Of a stretch of 64,000 nucleotides of DNA, positions 1 through 9,287 are shown piece by piece (the first letter of the stretch is position 1; each line of letters starts with the position of its first letter). This DNA is from Candidatus Poribacteria bacterium. GTDB lineage: Bacteria > Poribacteria > WGA-4E > WGA-3G. Both the position numbers and the translations under genes were made by a program. The notes under the pieces were generated by a model, which saw only the letters and a list, made by a program, of their open reading frames with translations, was not told the DNA's origin and ran no database searches. Location of the stretch: positions 1-64,000 of the forward strand of contig JAPOZO010000030.1 of the NCBI GenBank assembly GCA_026706025.1, read 5' to 3'.

Positions 1-75
1 GACGCCTTAACTTTAACTACAGGAGCGGGCATTCCTCCCAAACCTAAAGGATGGGGTCTCCTGCCCGAAGATTAG
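1..75 (+). CDS. C-terminal end of an unidentified protein (5' partial)
   Basis: The first 24 codons of the window read in one frame and end at TAG (73-75). The visible tail ends in [17 protein letters not shown]. The gene begins upstream of the window, so too little is visible to name a family. It lies 44 bp upstream of uvrA on the same strand, so the two may share a transcript. The only support is an open frame running into the window edge with a plausible protein tail, so confidence is modest. Confidence 0.5.
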   Translation, partial: DALTLTTGAGIPPKPKGWGLLPED

Positions 76-119
76 ATGATTGTGAAAATGACCGATTCAT
101 AGTTTGAAAGGAGAAACGC

Positions 120-2990
120 ATGAGACAAACTGTCGCTGTTAAAGGGGCGCGAGAAAACAATCTACAAAACATTGAACTTGAGATTCCACGAGACCAACTC
201 GTCGTCGTTACGGGTATCAGCGGTTCGGGTAAATCTTCATTGGCATTTGATACTGTTTATGCGGAAGGACAGCGCCGATTCCTCGAATCGATGTCCACGT
301 ACGCCAAACGCTTTATTACACAACTCAAAAAACCAGATGTTGATTTCATTGACGGTTTGTCCCCCGTTGTTTCTATTGAACAGAAAACAATCACGATGAA
401 CCCGCGCTCCACTGTCGGAACGATGACCGATTTGCAGGACTATCTCCGTATGCTCTTTGCAACGATAGGTGTCTCGCATTGTCCGTATTGTGAAATTGAG
501 ATTCCCACCCGTACGCACCATCAGATCTTGGAGCGGATGCTCTCAATGCCAGAAGACACTGAAGTTGAAATTCATGTCCCGGTCTTCAAAATCTACGGCG
601 AAGATTACGACTACCTCTTCGACGACATCCGGACGAAAGGGTGTAGGCACGTCAAAATTGATGGCATTGAACACGACATCAGCGAGGAAATTGAACTTGA
701 TCCAGACCAAGAATATGACCTCCAAGTGATTGTTGACAAATTCTTTGTTAAAAAGGATATTGATAAACAGGTGCTTGCCTCTCTTGAACACGCGATGCTC
801 GTAGGGGAGGGCTTTATGCGATTTGATGTTCAGTTTCCAGAGGATGCCGAGGCGGACGCAATAGAGCGGTTAGAAGGTTTCGGATGTCCAAAGCACGGCA
901 TAATCATGGCTGAACTCGGACCGCATCACTTTACCTTTAACGAACCGACCGGGGCATGTGTAACCTGCTCAGGGCTTGGCACCTACTTACAGGTGCACCC
1001 GAATTTGCTTGTCCCCGACAAGACGCGGAGTATCGCCGACGGTGCCTTCGTCCACCAAGCCTTCAACTATGATCCCGATAGATGGGATGGCAGAACTATG
1101 TTCAGTCTCGCTGCACACTACGGTTTTGACTTGGACACGGCCTTTGCCGATCTACCAGAAGAAGTTGTTGATGTCCTCTATCACGGCACACACGGCGAAG
1201 AATTTCCGATCCGACAACCAGAAGGGGCAAGACCTGTTGAGAAACGTCATCTCGGTCGAAAAATCCGGTTTGATGGTATCATTACCCGGATTGATAGACA
1301 CTATCGCCGTTATCGGAAACAGGGTGAGGCGCACTCCGGCATGGAAGAATATCTCCGAAAAGTGATGGTAGAACGTACCTGCCCCGATTGCAACGGTGCA
1401 AAACTGAAACGACAGCGGCTGCTTGTCACTATTGACGGTCAAACCATCCACAAAGTTGGCGAACTGCATTTTGAGGAATTGCGAGATTTCCTGTTAACTA
1501 TCACAGATATTCCCGAAAAACAGCGTGAAGCCGGCAATCGCGTCATTAATGAACTTGTGACGCGGATTAACCTCCTCCTCGGCATCGGACTCGATTATCT
1601 GAATCTGAATCGCCGTTCCGCAACACTCTCCGGCGGTGAATCCCAACGTATCCGTCTCTCTACGCAGATCGGTTCAGGGTTAATGGGTATGCTCTATGTC
1701 CTTGATGAACCGAGTATCGGTCTCCATCCGAAAGATAACGCCAAGATGATAGAAACGCTACGAAAATTACGGGACATCGGCAACACCGTTATCGTCGTTG
1801 AACACGATGAAAGCACAATTCGCGCCGCAGATCATATCATTGAGCTCGGACCAGGACCGGGGGTCCACGGTGGGAAGGTCGTCGTTCAAGGTGAACTTGA
1901 AACGATTCTTGACTGCACCGAATCTTTAACGGGCCTCTATTTGAGTGGAAGACGAGAGATCCCACTACCAAAGCAACGCCGGAGCTTAAACGGTAAATTC
2001 CTAAGTGTTATCGGTGCCAGAGAAAATAATCTCAGAAGCATTGATGTAGATATACCGGTTGGCGTGTTTATCTGCATTACGGGTGCTTCGGGTTCCGGTA
2101 AGAGTACCCTCGTCAACGAGATTCTCTACAAGAGGCTGCACTCTATCTATCATGACAGTCGGACGCTTTACGGGGCACACGATGAACTCGAAGGACACGA
2201 ACACGTCAGTGATGTGATTAACATTGATCAATCACCGATTGGGCGTTCCGCGCGTTCTAATCCTGCCACATACATCAAGTTTTACGATAATATCCGCAAA
2301 CTCTTTGCCAGCACACCACTCTCGCTCTCAAGAGGTTATACTGCCTCACGGTTCAGTTTCAATGTCAAAGGCGGGCGCTGTGAAGAGTGCCACGGTGAAG
2401 GCACGATCACCACGCAGCTGCACTTTATGCCAGATGTTGAGGTCGTCTGTCCGACTTGTAAAGGGGCACGCTATAATGAAGATACGCTTGACGTTACTTA
2501 TAACGGCAAGAATATCTCTGAGATCCTTAATATGTCAATTGAGGAAGGCGTTGATTTTTTCGCCGATCAGCGATTGATTCACCACAAACTCAACGTCCTC
2601 AACCAACTCGGTATGGGGTACCTCCAGATCGGACACCCTGCGACGATCCTCTCCGGTGGTGAAGCGCAACGGGTAAAGTTAGCGAGCGAACTCGGCAAAC
2701 TCAAGCGAGGCAAACATAACCTATATATCTTAGATGAACCCACCACAGGACTTCATATCGCAGATGTCCAGAGACTCTTGGACAGTCTCAATCGTCTCGT
2801 TGATAACGGACATACGGTGCTTGTGATTGAGCATCATCTGGATGTCATCAAAACCGCCGATTATGTCATCGACCTCGGTCCTGAGGGCGGACATAAAGGT
2901 GGCGAGGTGTTAGCACACGGCACGCCTGAAGAGATTGCAGCAGTCGAAGTCTCCTTCACGGGACAATTTTTGAAGGAATATCTTGTCTGA
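120..2990 (+). CDS. uvrA: Excinuclease ABC subunit A (UvrA)
   Basis: This is the damage-recognition ATPase of nucleotide excision repair; it forms a dimer and loads UvrB onto lesions in the cytoplasm. The 956 aa length is normal for the family. Two ABC ATPase modules are visible: Walker [10 protein letters not shown] at residues 32-40 and GASGSGKST near 655, each with an LSGGE(S/A)QR signature and an ILDEP/VLDEP Walker B. The C-terminal zinc finger is C754-x2-C757 and C777-x2-C780. The N-terminal zinc site reads C256-x2-H259 and C280-x2-C283, so His replaces the usual second Cys. The ATG is preceded by GAAAGGAG. The last ~64 codons are repeated downstream at 3623-3814, on the far side of hicAB. 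Confidence 0.97.
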   Translation: MRQTVAVKGARENNLQNIELEIPRDQLVVVTGISGSGKSSLAFDTVYAEGQRRFLESMSTYAKRFITQLKKPDVDFIDGLSPVVSIEQKTITMNPRSTVGTMTDLQDYLRMLFATIGVSHCPYCEIEIPTRTHHQILERMLSMPEDTEVEIHVPVFKIYGEDYDYLFDDIRTKGCRHVKIDGIEHDISEEIELDPDQEYDLQVIVDKFFVKKDIDKQVLASLEHAMLVGEGFMRFDVQFPEDAEADAIERLEGFGCPKHGIIMAELGPHHFTFNEPTGACVTCSGLGTYLQVHPNLLVPDKTRSIADGAFVHQAFNYDPDRWDGRTMFSLAAHYGFDLDTAFADLPEEVVDVLYHGTHGEEFPIRQPEGARPVEKRHLGRKIRFDGIITRIDRHYRRYRKQGEAHSGMEEYLRKVMVERTCPDCNGAKLKRQRLLVTIDGQTIHKVGELHFEELRDFLLTITDIPEKQREAGNRVINELVTRINLLLGIGLDYLNLNRRSATLSGGESQRIRLSTQIGSGLMGMLYVLDEPSIGLHPKDNAKMIETLRKLRDIGNTVIVVEHDESTIRAADHIIELGPGPGVHGGKVVVQGELETILDCTESLTGLYLSGRREIPLPKQRRSLNGKFLSVIGARENNLRSIDVDIPVGVFICITGASGSGKSTLVNEILYKRLHSIYHDSRTLYGAHDELEGHEHVSDVINIDQSPIGRSARSNPATYIKFYDNIRKLFASTPLSLSRGYTASRFSFNVKGGRCEECHGEGTITTQLHFMPDVEVVCPTCKGARYNEDTLDVTYNGKNISEILNMSIEEGVDFFADQRLIHHKLNVLNQLGMGYLQIGHPATILSGGEAQRVKLASELGKLKRGKHNLYILDEPTTGLHIADVQRLLDSLNRLVDNGHTVLVIEHHLDVIKTADYVIDLGPEGGHKGGEVLAHGTPEEIAAVEVSFTGQFLKEYLV

Positions 2991-3071
2991 CATAGGCGTA
3001 ATCTTTATGAGGCGAAGAGATAGGTTGTTGTCAAGAGCGAGAAATAGTCCGAATAGTTTACACTTTCGTGA
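2799..3071 (+). repeat. Direct repeat copy A: uvrA 3' end plus hicA 5' end
   Basis: This segment covers the last 64 codons of uvrA, the short spacer and about the first 21 codons of hicA. It recurs about 824 bp downstream at 3623-3894 with roughly 90% identity by eye. Within uvrA the differences are mostly synonymous. Homology begins abruptly at GTTGATAA in both copies and ends at TTTCGTGA. The pair brackets the hicA-hicB module. Confidence 0.9.
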
Positions 3072-3240
3072 GTTTGAAACTTTGCTTTCTCAATGTGGAT
3101 GGACCTTTGACCATCAGACGGGTAGCCATCGTATCTGGTATTCCCCTGTCGGTTACCGTCTGCCTATTCAGTCTAAAAAAGGACAGGCAAAAGGCTATCA
3201 GGTTAAAGAATTTCTCAGGCAATACGACCAGGAGACGTAA
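3007..3240 (+). CDS. hicA: HicA-family toxin (type II toxin-antitoxin)
   Basis: HicA toxins are small mRNA interferases with a double-stranded-RNA-binding-like fold and one catalytic histidine. The 77 aa product has the family core FETLLSQCGW, then GSHRIWYSP with the conserved His, then LPIQSKKGQAKGYQVKEFLRQ. I start at ATG 3007 because the basic N-terminus (RRDRLLSRARNSPNSL) resembles a common HicA form. An upstream in-frame codon at 2983 would overlap uvrA. The stop is one base before the hicB start, the usual HicAB arrangement. The 5' part of this gene lies within the direct repeat shared with 3623-3894, where the corresponding copy is frameshifted. No strong ribosome binding site is visible. 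Confidence 0.8.
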   Translation: MRRRDRLLSRARNSPNSLHFREFETLLSQCGWTFDHQTGSHRIWYSPVGYRLPIQSKKGQAKGYQVKEFLRQYDQET

Positions 3241-3241
3241 A

Positions 3242-3604
3242 ATGAATAAAGATGTATTTGACGGATTCAATATCAACATATTTCTTGACGAAGACGGTGA
3301 TTATTTAGCACATTTTGTTGAGATGCCCAATATATCGGCATTTTCGGATACACCAGAGGGGGCATTGAGGGAACTCGCGATTGCTTGGAAAGGGGTTAAA
3401 GAGAGTTATCAAAAACATCACGAACCTGTCCCAAAAGCACCTGCTCGGCAAGAGCATGAGACACCCGTCAATATCCCTGTTGATCCGCAGCTTTATCGCG
3501 CCTTGGCACGCGAAGCCTCGAAATCAGGAATGAGTCTCTACGCTTTCGTGACGCAAAGATTGAAGTCAACTGTTTCCTCCGTTCAAGAACCATTGGAAGG
3601 ATAA
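3242..3604 (+). CDS. hicB: HicB-family antitoxin
   Basis: This is the antitoxin partner of the preceding hicA; such proteins bind the toxin and repress the operon. The 120 aa product has an N-terminal HicB-like partial RNase-H fold (FNINIFLDEDGDYLAHFVEM, then a SDTPEGALRELAIAWKG helix). Its C-terminus resembles a ribbon-helix-helix DNA-binding segment (PVDPQLYRALAREASKSGMS). I use ATG 3242, one base after the hicA stop, because the longer frame from 3068 simply overlaps hicA. Copy B of the uvrA 3' repeat begins 19 bp downstream. Confidence 0.8.
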   Translation: MNKDVFDGFNINIFLDEDGDYLAHFVEMPNISAFSDTPEGALRELAIAWKGVKESYQKHHEPVPKAPARQEHETPVNIPVDPQLYRALAREASKSGMSLYAFVTQRLKSTVSSVQEPLEG

Positions 3605-3622
3605 AGCAATTCATATCCTATT

Positions 3623-3894
3623 GTTGATAATGAGCATACTGTCCTTGTGATTGAGCATCATCTGGATGTCATCAAAACTGCCGATTATGTCATCGACCTC
3701 GGTCCTGAGGGCGGACATAAAGGTGGCGAGGTGTTAGCACACGGCACCCCTGAAGAGATTGCAGCAGTCAAAGCCTCCTTCACCGGACAATTCTTGAAGG
3801 AATATCTTATCTGAAATTGGTCTGATCTTTATGAGGGGAAAGATAGGTTATTGTCAAAAGCGAGAAATAGACCGAATAATTTACACTTTCGTGA
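3623..3894 (+). pseudogene. Duplicated uvrA 3' fragment plus frameshifted hicA 5' remnant (repeat copy B)
   Basis: Reading from 3623, the uvrA tail is repeated almost unchanged at protein level and ends in [11 protein letters not shown] with a stop at 3812-3814. The spacer and the start of hicA follow. Here the hicA copy has a one-base deletion (AGGGGAAAG against AGGCGAAGAG), which destroys the frame, and homology stops at TTTCGTGA. There is no start codon or 5' portion of uvrA, so it cannot make UvrA by itself. Differences in the uvrA part are mostly synonymous. This suggests that the copy diverged while still part of a working gene, for example as the resident uvrA end displaced by an incoming segment. 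Confidence 0.85.
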
Positions 3895-3913
3895 ATAGGG
3901 CTTACGCACTTTC

Positions 3914-3985
3914 CCGGTAGGTTCGGAATGTAATACAAGGAATGGATTTAGTCTATTCCCAGACTAAATCCCCCAACCGAACCGG
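3914..3985 (+). repeat. Dispersed palindrome family member with enlarged loop
   Basis: The left arm CCGGTAGGTTCGG and right arm CCAACCGAACCGG pair with each other. The loop itself holds a second inverted repeat (GGATTTAGTCT / AGACTAAATCC). Other members are at 14378-14407, 25338-25367, 44753-44880, 54299-54330 and 63560-63589. The following sequence (CCTTGAAGACTTCAAAACC, then a CCCGTAGGG motif) is shared with the DNA after the 44753 copy. Confidence 0.8.
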
Positions 3986-4374
3986 ATTTTACACAAAAAC
4001 CTTGAAGACTTCAAAACCTTCTTGAATCCCGTAGGGTTTATTTGCTTGGGTGTTTCTTTAAGTATCTTTGTAGAAAAACGCTACCTCACAGAACTAAGCC
4101 CCGTAGGGGCGGCATCTACTAAAACGCTTAAGATGGTTGCGATTTTCCTAACATCTCCGAGAGGAGACTTCGATCCCCGCCACCTCTAAAGGAAATTATC
4201 ATGAATCGTTTGCGAAATGACTGCGAAATGACAACGACCGGTAGCTTTATTTTTTACAAGGCATTACGAAATACTTAATGAATGAGGTATCGCTGTTTCA
4301 AAAGCAGCGGCACCTTTGCCTTTTTATCTCTCCTTTTTACATCAGTAAACCAGATGCTGCTGAAATTTTTTCCC
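3986..4374. other. Non-coding spacer with small GTAGGG-type hairpins
   Basis: No credible gene is present. The spacer contains CCCGTAGGG near 4029 and a CCCCGTAGGGGCGGCAT stem-loop near 4099. The latter resembles ACCCTGTAAGGGTGGCAT after the 44753 element, with both arms changed. These look like REP-type hairpins. The remainder is AT-rich leader DNA upstream of the helicase gene. Confidence 0.5.
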
Positions 4375-4404
4375 TTGCAAAATTAATCCCAAATTGTGTA
4401 TACT
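4375..4404 (+). promoter_or_regulatory. Candidate sigma70-type promoter of the helicase gene
   Basis: TTGCAA (4375-4380) and TATACT (4399-4404) are separated by 18 bp, about 100 bp upstream of the TTG start at 4503. The match is good but was found by eye only. Confidence 0.5.
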
Positions 4405-4502
4405 TTATAGCATGAAATTAGAGTACTGTACCGGCTGTTTGTAAGTCTGTTACGGTGCCCCGGTGTGTCCCTCTTTAAATACTGCAAGACAAGGGGTAGA
4501 AC

Positions 4503-6704
4503 TTGACCGATACGCTTTTAAATTCCTTAAATGATGTCCAGCGCGAAGCAGTCCAGCATACCGATGGACCGCTTCTCATTTTGTCTGGTGCGGGCAGCGG
4601 CAAAACGCGCGTCATCACACACCGCATCGCTCACCTCATTAAACACCACAAAGTTTCCCCCTTCCGCATTCTCGCTGTAACCTTTACAAACAAGGCCGCA
4701 AACGAGATGAAGGAGCGGTTAGATGCGCTCGTAGAAGGCGGTGTGAGCCGAGAGCTCTGGGTGTCGACTTTCCATGCGACCTGTGCGCGTATCCTGCGTC
4801 GGGATATTGAGAAGTTAGGCGAGAGCTCTGGGGCTGAAAGCATATCCCGATCCAAAAAACGTGCTTACACCCGCGATTTTACCATCTTTGATACAGGTGA
4901 ACAGGCCACGCTTGTCAAAGATGTGCTCAAGCAGCTCAACTATAGCGATAAGGATTACAACCCGCGCGCGATCCTCAGCCTCATTAGTCGTGCCAAGAAT
5001 GAATCCATTTCGCCGCGGAGGTATCAGGGAATTGCTGATGGCTATTTTGAGAGAGTTGTTGCCGAAGTCTATCCACTTTATCAAGATGCGCTGCGGCTGA
5101 ACAACTCCCTTGATTTTGATGACCTACTGCTTTTCACGGTAGAACTCCTTGATAAAAAAAACGAGGTCTGCAAATTTTATCAGAACAAATTTGAGTATAT
5201 CCTCGTTGATGAGTATCAAGATACCAATCGCTGTCAATATGAACTGGTGCGCTTGTTAACTGGCACGAAACAGAATATCTGTGTCGTTGGGGACGACGAC
5301 CAATCTATTTATGCCTTTCGCGGTGCCGACATCAGGAATATCCTCGATTTTGAGCAGGATTACCCGAACACCCATGTCCTTCGTTTGGAGCAGAATTACC
5401 GTTCCACGCAAAACATCTTGGACGCGGCGTGGAGCGTTGTACAAAACAATAAAGCACGAAAACCGAAAAAACTCTGGACTGAACAGGAAGATGGTGAATT
5501 GATTACCTGTTACGAGGCGATGGACGAAAGTGACGAGGCGGGTTACGTCGGCACACAAATTGAGGATTGGCACGCGGAAGGCGTAGACTACAAAGATTTT
5601 GCTATCTTTTATCGAACCAACGCACAATCCCGAATTTTTGAGGAGGCATTCCGAGCGGCAAACATCCCGTATCAGATTGTCGGGGGTGTCGGTTTCTATG
5701 ATCGGATGGAGATCAAGGATCTACTTGCTTACCTCCGCGTGATGTGCAATCCCAACGATTCCATGAGTCTCCGACGTATTATCAATGTGCCAAGTCGCGG
5801 CATCGGTGCGACAACCCTTGATCGACTCATCAATTTTGCTGCGGCAGAAGATATTACGCTCTTTGAGGCTGTCCAACGTGTCGATGAAATCACCACGATT
5901 AACCGTGGCCTCCAGTCAAAGGTGGAACGTTTCGCTAAAATTTTTGATGAATTCGATGCTGCTGTGCTGCCTGCCGATGCTCTTGATTATGTGTTGAAAG
6001 TAACCGGCTATCTCAAAAATTTGGAGGCACAGGATACCATTGAGGCGCAGAATCGCGTCGAAAACATTGAGGAACTCATTAACGCCGTCATCGAATATGA
6101 GCAGAACGAACCGGAACCGAGCCTTTCGGATTATTTAGAGAACGTGGCACTCATCGCCGATATAGATACGATGGATACCGATAGCACCGATCTGGTGACG
6201 TTGATGACCTTACACAGTGCAAAAGGTTTGGAATTCCCATTCGTTTTTATCGTTGGTACGGAAGAAAAGTATCTACCGCATGGACGTTCCGTTGATGAGG
6301 GAACGGAGGCAGCAATAGAGGAAGAACGCCGCCTCTGTTATGTCGGCATCACGCGCGCGATGGAGCAGCTGTATCTCTCGCACGCCAGATCGCGGAGAAC
6401 TTTTCGAGAAACAGAATATCGCACACCATCTCGCTTCATCTCTGAAATTCCAGAACATCTTATCAAGCATGTTGATCGCTACCGCTCTCCATTTCACGAA
6501 TCGGTAGGCTTGTATGAAGAAGTATCTGAGGATGCAGATGATTACTGCGTTGACCAGATTGTTCATCACCCGCAATTCGGAAGGGGTAAGATAACAAAAA
6601 TCAGTGGTGCAGGGCAGGATGTTTATATCACCGTTCGGTTTAGCCGTGCTGGCATGACAAGGCGATTCGCCGCTTCGCTTGCGCCGCTGACAATGTCTGA
6701 TTAA
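4503..6704 (+). CDS. pcrA: UvrD/PcrA-type superfamily 1 DNA helicase
   Basis: This is a 3'-5' DNA helicase of the UvrD/PcrA/Rep group, acting in excision repair and replication-fork maintenance. The 733 aa length is normal for PcrA. Visible motifs are Q-motif LNDVQREAV, Walker A GAGSGKT (29-35), motif II DEYQD (236-240), motif III GDDDQSIYAFRGA, motif IV QNYRST, motif V TLMTLHSAKGLEFP and motif VI EERRLCYVGITRA. The C-terminal ~50 residues (HHPQFGRGKI...) form the PcrA Tudor-like RNA-polymerase-binding region, which favours PcrA/UvrD over Rep. The start is TTG 4503 after AAGGGGT; no in-frame ATG lies near. It is followed by gatC after 21 bp. Confidence 0.95.
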   Translation: MTDTLLNSLNDVQREAVQHTDGPLLILSGAGSGKTRVITHRIAHLIKHHKVSPFRILAVTFTNKAANEMKERLDALVEGGVSRELWVSTFHATCARILRRDIEKLGESSGAESISRSKKRAYTRDFTIFDTGEQATLVKDVLKQLNYSDKDYNPRAILSLISRAKNESISPRRYQGIADGYFERVVAEVYPLYQDALRLNNSLDFDDLLLFTVELLDKKNEVCKFYQNKFEYILVDEYQDTNRCQYELVRLLTGTKQNICVVGDDDQSIYAFRGADIRNILDFEQDYPNTHVLRLEQNYRSTQNILDAAWSVVQNNKARKPKKLWTEQEDGELITCYEAMDESDEAGYVGTQIEDWHAEGVDYKDFAIFYRTNAQSRIFEEAFRAANIPYQIVGGVGFYDRMEIKDLLAYLRVMCNPNDSMSLRRIINVPSRGIGATTLDRLINFAAAEDITLFEAVQRVDEITTINRGLQSKVERFAKIFDEFDAAVLPADALDYVLKVTGYLKNLEAQDTIEAQNRVENIEELINAVIEYEQNEPEPSLSDYLENVALIADIDTMDTDSTDLVTLMTLHSAKGLEFPFVFIVGTEEKYLPHGRSVDEGTEAAIEEERRLCYVGITRAMEQLYLSHARSRRTFRETEYRTPSRFISEIPEHLIKHVDRYRSPFHESVGLYEEVSEDADDYCVDQIVHHPQFGRGKITKISGAGQDVYITVRFSRAGMTRRFAASLAPLTMSD

Positions 6705-6725
6705 TAAGGAGACGCATTACGAAAA

Positions 6726-7058
6726 ATGGCAACGATTACTACGGAAGGCGTACGCCATGTTGCAAACTTGGCGCGCCTCGAATTTAACGATGAAGAGACA
6801 GAGCACTTTACCGAGCAGCTCGCCCGGATTCTGGAGTATATCGGGAAGTTGAATGAACTCGAAACAGATGATGTACCGCCGACATCGCACATCCATCCGC
6901 ACCAGGTTTTCATTATGGGCTCGCAAGACGGTGCAGCGCATGTCGCCAAACCAGATGTCGTCAAACCTTCCTATCCGCGCGAAGAAGTCCTTGTTAACGC
7001 GCCTGAACCTGAAGAAGGATACTTCGGCGTTCCCAGAGTAGTTGATAGGGATTCTTAA
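6726..7058 (+). CDS. gatC: Asp-tRNA(Asn)/Glu-tRNA(Gln) amidotransferase subunit C
   Basis: GatC clamps GatA to GatB in the GatCAB transamidase, which makes Gln-tRNA(Gln) or Asn-tRNA(Asn) from misacylated precursors. The 110 aa product has the typical opening VRHVANLARLEFNDEE, a helical middle and the tail VDRDS. The length is typical, slightly long. It lies between the helicase and gatA on the same strand. gatB is not in the window. Confidence 0.92.
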   Translation: MATITTEGVRHVANLARLEFNDEETEHFTEQLARILEYIGKLNELETDDVPPTSHIHPHQVFIMGSQDGAAHVAKPDVVKPSYPREEVLVNAPEPEEGYFGVPRVVDRDS

Positions 7059-7201
7059 TCAAAACCCAGGCAACGCGCCGAACCGCAAGGAAAATTAAAA
7101 AAGTTACAAAGAACGATAGTCCGTAATGAAATGGAGGACGGGTTACGTAAAGGCGGTTGAAGTCACCAACCGACCTGACCGAACCGCAAGGAAAGTTAAA
7201 A
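7059..7201 (+). repeat. gatC-gatA spacer with a duplicated leader segment
   Basis: A ~24 bp segment (CCGAACCGCAAGGAAA followed by A/G-TTAAAAA) occurs at 7078-7102 and again at 7179-7202. The second copy supplies the AAGGAAAG ribosome binding site of gatA. The first copy sits in front of no gene. The intervening ~75 bp shows no other recognisable feature. This looks like a small tandem duplication of the gatA leader. Confidence 0.7.
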
Positions 7202-8677
7202 ATGCTTTATGAATTGACGGCGCATGCCTTGCACGAGAAACTCAAGAATCGGGAAATCACCGCTGTAGAGTTAGCGGAATCTGTCTATGCGCGTATTGAT
7301 GCTGTGGAGTCGCATGTCAAAGGTTATTTGACACTAACGAAAGACTTGGCTTTGGAACAGGCGAGTCATGCCGATGCCGGATTTCAAAAAGGCGACGAGA
7401 TGCCGCCGCTCGCGGGTATCCCGATCGCGATTAAAGATGTGATATGCACCAAAGGTGTCCGGACAACCTGCGGTTCTAAAATCCTTGAAAACTTTGTGCC
7501 GCCCTACGATGCAACTGTCATGACAAAACTCCACACGCAGGGAGTTGTTATGGTCGGCAAAACGAACATGGACGAGTTCGCGATGGGCTCTTCTACTGAA
7601 AACTCGGCATATCAGATAACGCATAACCCGTGGAATCTGGACACCATCCCTGGCGGTTCAAGTGGCGGTTCTGCCGCAGTTGTATCCGCGGATACCGCGG
7701 TCTGTTCACTCGGTTCTGACACTGGCGGTTCGATCCGCCAACCCGCAGCACTCTGTGGGGTCGTCGGAATGAAACCGACGTATGGACGTGTCTCCCGTTA
7801 TGGACTTGTCGCTTTCGCTTCTTCACTTGATCAGATCGGTCCCTTTACCAAAGATGTCACCGATTGCGCCTTGTTACTCAACGCCATCTGTGGCAGCGAC
7901 GCCATGGATGCAACCTCTGTTGATGTACCTGTGCCGGATTTTACGCAGAGTCTCATCAACGACGTGAGTGGCTTAAAAATCGGTGTCCCGAAAGAGTATT
8001 TCACACCCGCATTAGACACAGAAATTGCGGATAGCATCCAGCGTGCTATTGCTGTTCTTGAAGGTCTCGGAGCGACTGTTGAGGAAATATCGTTGCCACA
8101 TACGGAGTATGCCATTGCCACGTATTACATCATTGCTCCCGCTGAAGCGAGTGCAAATCTCGCGAGATACGACGGTGTCCGCTATGGATACCGGAACGCT
8201 GACCCGGAAGACCTAATCACAATGTACAAGAAAACACGAAGTGAGGGGTTCGGTGAAGAAGTGAAACGTCGGATCATGCTCGGCACCTTCGCGCTGAGCG
8301 CAGGTTATCAAGATGCCTATTATAAGAAAGCACAGAAGGCGCGGACACTGATCAAATCTGATTTTGATGCCGCGTTTGAGAAAGTTGACGTTATCGCAAC
8401 ACCGACCTCACCTACACCGGCGTTCAAAATAGGAGAGCGGACCGCAGATCCGTTGCAGATGTATCTTTCCGATGTGATGACAACCCCTGCAAGTCACGCT
8501 GGGTTACCGGGTATCTCGCTGCCGTGTGGTTTTGTCCAAAGTGGGCTGCCGGTCGGATTGCAACTGCTCAGCGCGCCTTTTGCAGAAGATAAAGTACTGC
8601 GTGTCGCTTATACTTTTGAACAGAATACCGAACACCATCGGCAGAAACCACAAATCCAAACCAATGGAGCTGTTTGA
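7202..8677 (+). CDS. gatA: Asp-tRNA(Asn)/Glu-tRNA(Gln) amidotransferase subunit A
   Basis: This is the glutamine-hydrolysing subunit of GatCAB. The 491 aa product is an amidase-signature enzyme. The Ser-cisSer-Lys triad is visible as K78 (IAIKDV), S153/S154 in GGSSGGSAA and S177 in [12 protein letters not shown] start at ATG 7202 ([14 protein letters not shown]) because it has AAGGAAAG at the right spacing and matches the family's N-terminus. A TTG at 7157 would add 15 unlike residues. gatC lies directly upstream, and the next gene starts one base after the stop. Confidence 0.96.
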   Translation: MLYELTAHALHEKLKNREITAVELAESVYARIDAVESHVKGYLTLTKDLALEQASHADAGFQKGDEMPPLAGIPIAIKDVICTKGVRTTCGSKILENFVPPYDATVMTKLHTQGVVMVGKTNMDEFAMGSSTENSAYQITHNPWNLDTIPGGSSGGSAAVVSADTAVCSLGSDTGGSIRQPAALCGVVGMKPTYGRVSRYGLVAFASSLDQIGPFTKDVTDCALLLNAICGSDAMDATSVDVPVPDFTQSLINDVSGLKIGVPKEYFTPALDTEIADSIQRAIAVLEGLGATVEEISLPHTEYAIATYYIIAPAEASANLARYDGVRYGYRNADPEDLITMYKKTRSEGFGEEVKRRIMLGTFALSAGYQDAYYKKAQKARTLIKSDFDAAFEKVDVIATPTSPTPAFKIGERTADPLQMYLSDVMTTPASHAGLPGISLPCGFVQSGLPVGLQLLSAPFAEDKVLRVAYTFEQNTEHHRQKPQIQTNGAV

Positions 8678-8678
8678 A

Positions 8679-9194
8679 ATGAACACTGTGATAGTCCCGT
8701 TTGGCGGACTCCTTGGGGCGATGTTTGGTGGCGTGCTTTGGGCAAAATATATCCAGTGGACAGGACACACTGCGGGCTTCATTGCCATCGGGATCGGTGT
8801 CTTAACGGGAGCAGGGATGCTCCTGACGAGCACCCGAGGTCTACCACAAGACGCGCCGTTAACAGCAAGTTTCGGCTTGCAAGCTGCGCCGAAAACGACA
8901 TGGCGTGTCGTCGGTATGGGGGCTGCAGTTTTCGCCATACTCGGTATCTTTATTGGCAAGTATCTGGATGTCCAGTGGAATGCGGTCGCGCAAATCGCCG
9001 AGCAGCTCCGTCAGGAGAATAATATATCATTGGAACAAGCGATGCCTATTGCGACAACACTTTTCAAGGGACAGTCTGTTTGGGAATTGATGCAGACACG
9101 GATGAGTTGGTTTGACCTGTTTTACGGTGCAGTCGCGGCCTTCGTCGCTTTTCGCATTCCAAATATTCAACGATTACGGAACCTTTTTTATTAA
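8679..9194 (+). CDS. Unidentified small integral membrane protein
   Basis: I do not recognise the family. The 171 aa product shows three likely hydrophobic segments: about residues 3-22 (GGLLGAMFGGVLWA), 29-47 (GFIAIGIGVLTGAGML) and 77-95 (VVGMGAAVFAILGIFIG). A probable re-entry near the end (LFYGAVAAFVAFRI) follows, with a hydrophilic stretch between that includes NISLEQAMPIA. The start could be ATG 8664 (overlapping gatA) or ATG 8679, one base after the gatA stop; I prefer 8679. Position suggests co-transcription with gatA, not a shared role. Confidence 0.7.
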   Translation: MNTVIVPFGGLLGAMFGGVLWAKYIQWTGHTAGFIAIGIGVLTGAGMLLTSTRGLPQDAPLTASFGLQAAPKTTWRVVGMGAAVFAILGIFIGKYLDVQWNAVAQIAEQLRQENNISLEQAMPIATTLFKGQSVWELMQTRMSWFDLFYGAVAAFVAFRIPNIQRLRNLFY

Positions 9195-9287
9195 CTCGGA
9201 CTTACATAGATTCTATGGCGCTGCAGCTCAAATTCCAATCGTGCCTTTTCAGCGCGGATCGGAACATGCCTGCAGGAGGGAGAAAAA

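Noticed and set aside
3068-3241. N-terminal extension of hicB
   Set aside because: It would overlap most of hicA in another frame; the ATG one base after the hicA stop fits the HicAB layout.
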